Part shown: positions 46,551 to 54,100 of the stretch, piece after piece
Position numbering within the stretch: the stretch's first letter is position 1
Layout of the letters: each line of letters begins with the position of its first letter
NCBI RefSeq assembly: GCF_030519355.1
Contig: NZ_JAUMKC010000007.1
Location: 62,001 to 126,000, forward strand
Source of the DNA: Mucilaginibacter sp. L3T2-6
GTDB lineage: Bacteria; Bacteroidota; Bacteroidia; Sphingobacteriales; Sphingobacteriaceae
Reading direction: 5' to 3'
DNA length: 64,000 nt
The notes under the pieces: generated by a model
Seen by the model: the letters and a program-made list of their open reading frames with translations, nothing else
The model's database searches: none
What the model was told of the DNA's origin: nothing
Position numbers and translations under genes: made by a program

Positions 46551-47198
46551 TCAGCTCAGTTCTTTCATCAGTTTATCAAAAGCTTCCCGTAATTCAGCAA
46601 GGTCTGTTTCCAGCTTTGTAACCCGTGCCTCAAGGCCTGCGCGGCCAATAGACGCGTCGTCATTAAAATCGTCATCGGTAAACTCGGGAACGCCACTAAA
46701 CAGGTGTGCGTAACGCGCTTCTTTCTGGCCGGGGCGCTTAGGTAGCTCCATCAAAAAAGGCAACTCCGGGCTGCTCAGTCGCTCCAGTTTTTCCTGCACC
46801 TCCTCGATGGATTCGAATTCATACATACGGCCGGAGTTAGTGTTTATTTCCCCCGGCGTTTGTGGTCCGCGCAGCATAAACAGGCAGATAATAGCTACTT
46901 CAGCCGGAAGCACAGGATAAACGATGGCAAAATTGTGCTTATATTTTACAACACGGTTGGATCCGCCGGTGGCTGTGGAAACCAGTCCCCGTCTTTTAAG
47001 GGTATTCAACGCCTGGGCAACGGTGTCTTCGTCGTAATTAACCACCGGCCTGCGCGATGTTTTCTGGTTGCAGGCAAGGGTAATGGCATTAATGGTCATT
47101 GGATAATAATCAGGCGTCGTTTTGCTTTTTTCCATTAGTGAGCCAAGCACGCGTACTTCAACGGCGTCAAGTACAGGCAGAGTTATTGGTGAGTCCAT
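46551..47198 (-). CDS. DUF480 / YceH family protein
   Basis: This 215-residue cytoplasmic protein matches YceH (DUF480): the N-terminal VEVRVLGSLMEKSKTTPDYYPMT and LTLACNQKTSRRPV-like segment, VNYDEDTVAQALNTLKRRGLV, and later 'MLRGPQTPGEINTNSGRMY' with a final coiled coil (LEARVTKLETDLAELREAF). The fold is two winged helices, so DNA or RNA contact is likely. The cellular role is unclear. It is followed by no gene for about 110 bases. Confidence 0.93.
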   Translation of the reverse strand: MDSPITLPVLDAVEVRVLGSLMEKSKTTPDYYPMTINAITLACNQKTSRRPVVNYDEDTVAQALNTLKRRGLVSTATGGSNRVVKYKHNFAIVYPVLPAEVAIICLFMLRGPQTPGEINTNSGRMYEFESIEEVQEKLERLSSPELPFLMELPKRPGQKEARYAHLFSGVPEFTDDDFNDDASIGRAGLEARVTKLETDLAELREAFDKLMKELS

Positions 47199-47712
47199 TT
47201 TGTAAATATATAGCTGTATTTCTAATTTTTAAGCGATGTTTTAGCATTTTTGGGTTGCGTCTGACTCCGAAAGTTTAAGGTAATTATTTCACAGATAAAA
47301 ACTGTGACTTTTGTTAATACGCCGCTCACTACCACCCCAACCATTCTTATAATGTGTATTATGATTATTCGTTGTACAGCTTGCGGGGTGATGCCAAGGT
47401 CTCGGGTGCTGAATTTGGGAATACCTGCATATTTGGTGGCAAAGCTTAACCGTAGAAATCCATTCAAAATCAATGACATAGCCCGATATTCCCGACAACC
47501 TGCCTAAAATCACCGATAAACACTTCGTTTTAATGTATCAATCGACTAAAAAGGGTCACAGACAGGGAAAAAACCGTTTGGCGTTCAAAAATGGCTATAT
47601 GTCTACAATGGTTGCCCTGTGGTCTAATATATTTTCCCGGGTAAAAAAATGGGTGTTCCTTTGGTCATTGAAAACAAAGAACAACAAAAATTTAACCGCT
47701 AAATATAACGTC
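47199..47712. other. 514-base spacer between YceH-like and DUF2807 genes
   Basis: The frame of the following gene stays open back to 47533, but the extension lacks protein-like features. I see no RNA gene, strong hairpin or recognisable ORF; short frames on both strands here have no family character. Confidence 0.4.
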
Positions 47713-48312
47713 ATGAAAACATTAATATTAACCGCCGCCCTTTCAATAGCTACAGTAGCAGCTATCAGCAATACAACTTTTGCAGTCGATGGAAACACAG
47801 GCAAAGCCGCTACAGTGCTAACCGAAGTAAATAATATCAATGCCATTGAAGTTCATGGTAATGTCGAGGTTTATGTATCAAATGGCAACGCCGACCAGGT
47901 AAAGGTTTACAACGAATACTATTCAGACAATGCTATGGTGCAGGATTCAAAAGGCACATTACGCATTGCATCATACGGCAATCAAAAACTAACCGTTTGG
48001 GTTACCGCTAACCAGCTGCAAAAACTGAGCGTTTATGATAATGCTACCGTAAAATCATTCGGTAAATTATCAGCAATCGACCTTGATGTCGAGCTTTATA
48101 ACAACGCTACCGCTAACCTTAGTCTTGATACCTTCGGTACAGCCGTAACATTGAACAACAACGCTAAAGCCGAGCTTGCCGGTAACGTAACCAACGGATT
48201 TGTTAAGTTTGACAATGCTGCTGCCTTGAAGACAGCAGATCTGAAAGTACAGCACCTGGTAAAAACTGAAAATACTGCGAAGGAAGAACTTACAGAAATC
48301 GCCGCTCTTTAA
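47713..48312 (+). CDS. exported DUF2807 (GIN domain) protein
   Basis: The product has 199 residues, starting MKTLILTAALSIATVAAISN, with a signal peptide (to about TTFA, residue 24). The rest is a right-handed beta-solenoid-like GIN domain (DUF2807): 'NAIEVHGNVEVYVSNGNADQ' with repeats such as NNATANLSLDTFGTAVTLNNNA. These are called putative auto-transporter adhesin heads, but in Bacteroidota they are mostly small envelope proteins of unknown role. A strong intrinsic terminator follows 27 bases after the stop. Confidence 0.9.
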   Translation: MKTLILTAALSIATVAAISNTTFAVDGNTGKAATVLTEVNNINAIEVHGNVEVYVSNGNADQVKVYNEYYSDNAMVQDSKGTLRIASYGNQKLTVWVTANQLQKLSVYDNATVKSFGKLSAIDLDVELYNNATANLSLDTFGTAVTLNNNAKAELAGNVTNGFVKFDNAAALKTADLKVQHLVKTENTAKEELTEIAAL

Positions 48313-48650
48313 TTTTTAACTCCATCATATATAAGTCGAAGTCCTCCCGTGTTTCCGGGGGGACTTTTTTATTACAGGTGGGAAATGGCACCTATGATTA
48401 TCATATATCTCTGCAATTAAATTTGTTAAATGTCTCATCCTTGCTTTAACCCAATGTTAAATATCATTAATAACGGAGCAGGTTGTAATTGTTTGGCTAT
48501 TTTAGCAGTATAATACGGGTTGGTTAACATGTGCTTTCTGACAACCTAAATCCTCTGTTCTGAGAGGACTGGTGGACGAGAATGCTGCCGGGACGGGAAG
48601 CCAACCAACCTGAACATTTAAGTATTTGCTGGTCACAATTGATTAAAGTT
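48313..48650. other. 338-base spacer upstream of the AsmA-like gene
   Basis: It begins with the terminator of the DUF2807 gene (48340-48370). The rest is AT-rich without a gene; no clear promoter was recognised. Confidence 0.4.
48340..48370 (+). terminator. intrinsic terminator after DUF2807 gene
   Basis: AGTCCTCCC (48340-48348) and GGGGGGACT (48357-48365), with one G-T wobble, form a 9-bp stem; six T follow. Confidence 0.85.
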
Positions 48651-51600
48651 ATGAGCCCATCCGCGAAGAAAATTATAGTCAGATCCCTTAAAATAACCGG
48701 TATCACCGTTATAAGTACTGTTGTGCTGCTTTTTGCACTGCCCTGGCTGTTCCCGCAAACGGTAAGTAATAAAATTAAACAGTTCGTTAACGGCAGTATA
48801 AACGGTAAGCTGGAGTTCTCTAAAACAAGTCTCTCTTTTTTTAAACACTTTCCCAATCTTACGCTTACGCTCTACGATGTCGATCTTAACGGTAGCGCGC
48901 CTTTTCAGAAAGACACGCTGGTGGCTGCGAAAGAAGTTTCGTTCGGGATCGACTTAAGCACACTTTTTCGATCAAAGCTCACCATCAACAAAATATTCCT
49001 TGATAATGCCTTCATCAATATCCAGTCGGACAGTGCAGGGCGCGTTAATTATAACGTTTACAAGGGGGAGAAAGATGCTAACCCGGCAGACACGTCCGGC
49101 GCATCATTAGGCATTAACCAGATTTTGATTAATAACAGCCGTGTGGTTTATAACGACCGCTCGCTGCCTATGAAATTTGTAGCCCGGGGCGTTAAATATT
49201 CCGGCAAGGGCGATTTGACCAAAGATATTTTCGACTTGTATACGCATACCGAAATACAGTCAGTTGATTTTTATTATTACAATGTGCCATATGTGCTCAA
49301 CAAAAAGCTGAACGCTGATCTGATAACCAAGATCAACACCAAATCGCTGGCTTTCTTCTTCCAGAAAAACGACCTGTTGCTTAACAAGCTGCCTGTTAAT
49401 TTTATTGGAAAGTTCGCGTTTTTGAAGAACGGGTATAGTTTGGATTTCCGTATTAATTCGAATGAGAGCGACCTGCGCGATATGGTAACGGCCCTTCCGC
49501 CTCAATATTTAAAATGGCTGGAGAATACAGATGTAAAAGGCACCGGGAACATCAACTTTAAGCTGGCCGGATTATACAACGCTGCCGACAGTACCCTGCC
49601 CGACCTTAGTCTGAAAATTAAAATCCGCAACGGCTACATCAATAACCGGAAGGCCCCATCTCCGGTGAGTAACCTGTACATGGATTTTGAGACCGCGCTG
49701 CCCGGCCTCGACCCAGACAGTCTGAAAGTGAACCTCGACTCGCTACACCTGAATATGGGAAAAGACTATTTAAATGCCGTGCTAAAGTTAAAGGGCGCTA
49801 CTAATCCATTGATCTATGCCAAACTGAACAGTGAAATGGATCTGGAGAAATGGAACCGTGCATTCGGCATCAAACGGGTAGATTTGAAAGGACAATACGC
49901 TGTGCACCTGCTGGCCCAGGGCAAGTATGCCACCGCCATAAAAAAGGACCGCCGCAAACACAAAACGGATACTGTTATAACCAGCATACCGAAATTTAAT
50001 ATAGCATCGTCATTCACCAATGGCTATATCAAATACGCAAATGTGCCTGAAGCAATAAAAAATATCAGCTTTAAAATGAGTGCAGGCTGCCCCGATAATC
50101 ATTACGAGCATACCAGTTTTACCATAGAAAACTTAAACGCCAATGTGCTGGATGATTTTATCAAAGGCCATTTTAAACTGACGGCCGCCCCCGGTTTCCC
50201 AATGGACCTGACCCTGCAATCAAAATTTAACCTGGCTGATATCAGAAAGGTTTATCCGCTTGATAGCCTTGGTGTTTCGCTGGCAGGCAACTTTACAGCT
50301 GATCTGCAAACCAACGGAAAATATCTGCCTGCAAAAAAGGTATTCCCCGTTACCAAAATCAATATGGTGCTGCAAAACGGGCAGATAAAGACGAAATACT
50401 ATCCGCATCCAATCGAAAACATACAAGTAAGCACCAATATCATTAACACTACGGGCACGCTGGCGGGGGTGAAAATGCTTATTAAACCGGTGTCATTCAG
50501 CTTCGAGGGTAAGCCTTTTTATCTCCGTGCCGATTTAAAAAACTTTGATAATATCGATTACAAAATAGCCTCATCCGGAACATTGGATGTGGGCAAAATA
50601 TACCAGGTATTCGCTGTGAAAGATTATAACGTACGGGGACTAATAAAAACCAGGCTTTCATTAAACGGAAAACAAAGTGATGCCGCGGCTGGTAACTTTG
50701 CGAAGCTGCACAACTCCGGCTCGATGGATGTGCGCAGTTTGTCGCTTACCTCGTCGTTATTCCCCAAGCCATTCTTAATTAACAAGGGTATATTCAGCTT
50801 TAAAGATGATAAGATGATGTTCGATGACTTCAATGCCAATTATGGCAATTCGGTCATCACTTTGAACGGAGCGTTATCAAATGTAATTGAGTATGCAACT
50901 AAACCCGGCGCCGTACTAAAGGGTACGATGAATTTTGGAAGTCCCGAAATTATTGCGGATGACTTTATGGCCTTCGCCAGCACCTCGCCAACGCAAAGCG
51001 GACACGCAGGGTCGGCAACTTCGGGCGTAATTATGGTACCAAAAACACTTGATCTAAATTTTACGGCCGATGTAAAAAAAGTGAGATACAATGGCCTTAA
51101 ATTAACTGATGCCAAAGGACAAATGGCCATCTGCAATGGGAAGATCATTTTAAAGCAAACCGGGTTTAATATCATCGGCACGCCGGTAATCATGGATGCG
51201 ACGTATAGGGCGCAAAGTGAAAAAAATGCAGCTTTTGATTATCATATTAACGCCAAAAACTTCGATATCAAACGGGCTTATAATGAGATTAAGCTGTTTC
51301 GGGACATGGCCAGTGCCGCCAAAAACGCACAAGGCCTGGTATCGCTGGATTATAAGCTTGCGGGCCGGCTAAATGCCAATATGCAGCCGGTTTACCCGTC
51401 GCTGAAAGGCGGAGGCGTATTATCTGCTGAGAAAGTGGCATTTCGTGGATTTAAACTGTTCAGTTCGGTAAGCAAGCAAACCGACCATAAAATAGATACC
51501 GGCGATGCAAAAAAAGTAAACATCGAAACTGCTGTTGCCAACAATATCATCACTATAAAAGAAACCAAGATGCGCATGGCAGGGTTCCGGCTGAAATTCG

Positions 51601-51776
51601 GCGGGCAGGTTAGTTTTGATAACAGGCTAAACCTCCAATTCAGATTGGGTTTGCCACCTTTTGGTATTTTCGGTATTCCGATGACAATCACCGGCACCGA
51701 GGATAACCCTAAGATAAAGTTGGGCAAGGCAAAAAAGGATGATGAGATAAAGGAGACGGAGGATAACGGGGAATGA
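48651..51776 (+). CDS. AsmA-like family outer-membrane biogenesis protein
   Basis: This is a 1041-residue protein, starting MSPSAKKIIVRSLKITGI, with one N-terminal membrane anchor (about residues 10-32) and a long periplasmic part. It has the repeating beta-strand character of AsmA/DUF748/TamB-type proteins: recurrent -F-x-L-D-L-x-G- strands, 'NISFKMSAGCPDNHYEHTSF', and the C-terminal GLPPFGIFGIPMTITGTEDNPKIKLG typical of the Bacteroidota AsmA group. Such proteins form grooves that may carry lipids between the membranes. It ends in acidic residues. It is separated by about 150 bases from surE. Confidence 0.88.
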   Translation: MSPSAKKIIVRSLKITGITVISTVVLLFALPWLFPQTVSNKIKQFVNGSINGKLEFSKTSLSFFKHFPNLTLTLYDVDLNGSAPFQKDTLVAAKEVSFGIDLSTLFRSKLTINKIFLDNAFINIQSDSAGRVNYNVYKGEKDANPADTSGASLGINQILINNSRVVYNDRSLPMKFVARGVKYSGKGDLTKDIFDLYTHTEIQSVDFYYYNVPYVLNKKLNADLITKINTKSLAFFFQKNDLLLNKLPVNFIGKFAFLKNGYSLDFRINSNESDLRDMVTALPPQYLKWLENTDVKGTGNINFKLAGLYNAADSTLPDLSLKIKIRNGYINNRKAPSPVSNLYMDFETALPGLDPDSLKVNLDSLHLNMGKDYLNAVLKLKGATNPLIYAKLNSEMDLEKWNRAFGIKRVDLKGQYAVHLLAQGKYATAIKKDRRKHKTDTVITSIPKFNIASSFTNGYIKYANVPEAIKNISFKMSAGCPDNHYEHTSFTIENLNANVLDDFIKGHFKLTAAPGFPMDLTLQSKFNLADIRKVYPLDSLGVSLAGNFTADLQTNGKYLPAKKVFPVTKINMVLQNGQIKTKYYPHPIENIQVSTNIINTTGTLAGVKMLIKPVSFSFEGKPFYLRADLKNFDNIDYKIASSGTLDVGKIYQVFAVKDYNVRGLIKTRLSLNGKQSDAAAGNFAKLHNSGSMDVRSLSLTSSLFPKPFLINKGIFSFKDDKMMFDDFNANYGNSVITLNGALSNVIEYATKPGAVLKGTMNFGSPEIIADDFMAFASTSPTQSGHAGSATSGVIMVPKTLDLNFTADVKKVRYNGLKLTDAKGQMAICNGKIILKQTGFNIIGTPVIMDATYRAQSEKNAAFDYHINAKNFDIKRAYNEIKLFRDMASAAKNAQGLVSLDYKLAGRLNANMQPVYPSLKGGGVLSAEKVAFRGFKLFSSVSKQTDHKIDTGDAKKVNIETAVANNIITIKETKMRMAGFRLKFGGQVSFDNRLNLQFRLGLPPFGIFGIPMTITGTEDNPKIKLGKAKKDDEIKETEDNGE

Positions 51777-51884
51777 CACAGTTAGCGCATGGCACATCAA
51801 GGATCACTCAAGAAGTTAAACCTGTCGCTTTGAACAGGTGTTTCTGTCAGCACAAGGCGCCGATCTCCGATCATATAAATGGTA

Positions 51885-51917
51885 TTGTACCCCATCCGTT
51901 ATTTATCCGTAATTTTG
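51885..51917 (+). promoter_or_regulatory. putative surE promoter
   Basis: TTG at 51885-51887, 22 bases, then TAATTTTG at 51910-51917, a perfect TAnnTTTG match. The ATG at 51924 is 6 bases downstream, again giving a nearly leaderless mRNA. Confidence 0.5.
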
Positions 51918-51923
51918 CCCGAC

Positions 51924-52697
51924 ATGAAAAAATCCGAGCCCACCATTCTTGTTGTAAACGATGACGGTATAACTGCCCCGGGTATTAAAGCTTTGATGGA
52001 TACTATGGCCGAAATAGGCAGGGTAGTTGTTGTTGCGCCTGATAGCCCTCAGTCTGGCATGGGGCATGCCATTACAATAGGCAAACCATTGCGGCTGGAT
52101 AGCGTGGAAATCTACGAAGGTATAGAAATGTATAAATGCTCCGGTACACCCGTAGACTGTGTTAAACTTGCCGTAACTAAAATATTTAAAGGTCAAAAGC
52201 CCGACCTTTGCGTTTCAGGTATCAATCATGGCTTGAATAATTCCATCAACATCTTGTACTCCGGCACCATGTCGGCGGCGGTTGAGGGCGCGATAGAAAG
52301 TATTCCGTCGATTGGTTTTTCCCTGGATGACTACTCACTTCACGCCGATTTTTCGCACTGCCTTAAGTTTGTGAAGGAAATCGCACTACAGGTTTTACAG
52401 AATGGCCTGCCGACCGCCTCTTTGCTTAACGTAAACTTTCCGCCGGGCGGTGGCATAAAAGGAATAAAAATTTGCCGCCAGGCCAGTGCCAAGTGGGCCG
52501 AAGAGTTTGATGAGCGCACAGACCCATACAAACGCCCTTACTACTGGCTCACCGGCGTCTTTCAGAATAATGACCATGGTGAGGACACTGACGTATGGGC
52601 GCTGCAACACCATTATGTTTCGGTAGTGCCTGTTCAGTTTGATATGACGGCGCACCACGCAATTCCTGTATTGAATGGATGGCAATTTAATGTTTAA
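51924..52697 (+). CDS. surE: 5'/3'-nucleotidase SurE
   Basis: SurE removes phosphate from nucleoside monophosphates and is a survival protein. The product has 257 residues, starting MKKSEPTILVVNDDGITAPGI with the metal-binding NDDG (12-15), followed by VVAPDSPQSGMGHAIT, SGINHGLNNSINILYSGTMSAA and the C-terminal beta-rich arm. The frame is open to 51879, but the promoter box falls inside that extension, which favours the later start. The next gene follows after 3 bases and lpxB overlaps that one, forming an operon. Confidence 0.96.
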   Translation: MKKSEPTILVVNDDGITAPGIKALMDTMAEIGRVVVVAPDSPQSGMGHAITIGKPLRLDSVEIYEGIEMYKCSGTPVDCVKLAVTKIFKGQKPDLCVSGINHGLNNSINILYSGTMSAAVEGAIESIPSIGFSLDDYSLHADFSHCLKFVKEIALQVLQNGLPTASLLNVNFPPGGGIKGIKICRQASAKWAEEFDERTDPYKRPYYWLTGVFQNNDHGEDTDVWALQHHYVSVVPVQFDMTAHHAIPVLNGWQFNV

Positions 52698-52700
52698 TTT

Positions 52701-52964
52701 ATGCTCAACAAAAACAGCTATCTCACCGGCGCTCTGGCAGCATTAATATTCCCGGCAATTGCATGCGGCGCTGCTTATTATTTTAGATACACCGCCGAAG
52801 TGATGAATCGCCCGGCGCTGCCTTACCTGTTGGCTGTTGCGCTTAATCTACTGGCGATGCGGTTTATTTTCAGATACGGCTATGATAAAAGCGGCAAGGC
52901 TATGATGGCAACCACATTTATTGTCTTGATTGCAGTATTTATAATCAAAGGACACCTGCGATGA
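52701..52964 (+). CDS. small membrane protein, 87 aa
   Basis: The 87-residue product has three hydrophobic segments (about 9-27, 40-58, 67-84) and short polar loops including FRYGYDKSGKAM. No named family is recognised. It sits 3 bases after surE and overlaps the lpxB start by 4 bases (ATGA), so it is translated as part of the surE-lpxB operon. That conserved spacing points to a role in envelope work, but the function is unknown. Confidence 0.75.
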   Translation: MLNKNSYLTGALAALIFPAIACGAAYYFRYTAEVMNRPALPYLLAVALNLLAMRFIFRYGYDKSGKAMMATTFIVLIAVFIIKGHLR

Positions 52965-54097
52965 AATATTACCTGGTAGCCGGCGAAGCATCGGGCGATT
53001 TGCACGGAGCAAGTCTGATGAAAGCATTAAAAGAGCGCGATCCTGATGCCACTTTTCGTTATTATGGCGGCGACCTTATGAAAGCCGAAGGCGGCGAGCT
53101 GGTAAAACATTATGCCGATATGGCTTTTATGGGTTTTATGGAAGTGGTGGCCAATCTGCGCACCATCCTCGCCAATCTAAAAGCCTGTAAAAACGATATT
53201 GCTGCCTGGCAGCCGGAGGTGCTGATATTGATTGACTTTCCGGGATTCAATCTAAAAATCGCCGAATTCGCTAAAAAAAATGGGGTGCTGGTTTGCTATT
53301 ATATCTCTCCTAAGGTTTGGGCCTGGAACCAGAAGCGTGTGCTGAAGATTAAGCGCATTGTCGACCATATGTTTTGCATACTGCCGTTTGAGGTGGATTT
53401 TTATAAAAGCTGGGACATGAATGTGGACTATATTGGTAACCCGCTGCTGGATGCCATTTCGGCTTTTAAACCTGATAAAAATTTCCTTTCAAAAAACGGG
53501 CTGGAAGGTAAACGGATAATAGCCTTGCTACCGGGCAGCCGAAAGCAGGAAATCAGCCGGTTGCTGCCCGAAATGGCCGGGTTGGTTGAAAAATTCCCGC
53601 GGCATCAATTTGTAATTGCAGGCGCTCCTTCCTTTGATGCTGGTTATTATAGGCAATTGCCCGGCGGCAAAGACATCCCGGTGGTATGTAACGCCACTTA
53701 TGATTTGCTGACGCATGCAGAGGCCGCGGTTGTAGCTTCGGGCACAGCAACACTCGAAACAGCTTTGCTAAATGTTCCGCAAGTAGTAGTTTATAAAGGC
53801 CATCCAGTTTCTATTGGTATAGCCCGTATGGTGGTGAAAATAAAATTTATTTCTCTCGTAAACTTAATTATGGATTCCCCGGTAGTTAAGGAACTGATAC
53901 AAGCGGATTGTTCAACCCCTGTTATAGCCGCCGAACTTGACGCCATTTTAAACAATAATGCGTATCGTCAGAAAATGCTTGATAATTACGATAAGCTGGA
54001 TAAACGGATGGGCGAGCCTGGCGCATCGGCAAAGGCAGCCGAATTGATTATTAAGTATGCCCTGGAACACCAGCAAACAGGAGTACCGGCAGCGTAA
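52961..54097 (+). CDS. lpxB: lipid-A-disaccharide synthase
   Basis: LpxB joins UDP-2,3-diacylglucosamine and 2,3-diacylglucosamine-1-phosphate to make the lipid A disaccharide. The 378-residue length is normal; N-terminal YYLVAGEASGDLHGASLM is the strict family start, with FMGFMEVVANL, DFPGFNLKIA, YYISPKVWAWNQKR and ALLPGSRKQEISRLLP following. It is the last gene of the surE operon; the start codon overlaps the previous stop as ATGA. Confidence 0.97.
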   Translation: MKYYLVAGEASGDLHGASLMKALKERDPDATFRYYGGDLMKAEGGELVKHYADMAFMGFMEVVANLRTILANLKACKNDIAAWQPEVLILIDFPGFNLKIAEFAKKNGVLVCYYISPKVWAWNQKRVLKIKRIVDHMFCILPFEVDFYKSWDMNVDYIGNPLLDAISAFKPDKNFLSKNGLEGKRIIALLPGSRKQEISRLLPEMAGLVEKFPRHQFVIAGAPSFDAGYYRQLPGGKDIPVVCNATYDLLTHAEAAVVASGTATLETALLNVPQVVVYKGHPVSIGIARMVVKIKFISLVNLIMDSPVVKELIQADCSTPVIAAELDAILNNNAYRQKMLDNYDKLDKRMGEPGASAKAAELIIKYALEHQQTGVPAA

Positions 54098-54100
54098 CGA

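Noticed and set aside
47222..47507. Short frames on both strands between YceH-like and DUF2807 genes
   Set aside because: They overlap each other, lack ribosome binding sites and look like random translations.
48582..48650. Upstream extension of the AsmA-like protein
   Set aside because: The extension is polar and displaces the N-terminal membrane anchor from its usual position; Met at 48651 gives the normal basic-then-hydrophobic start.
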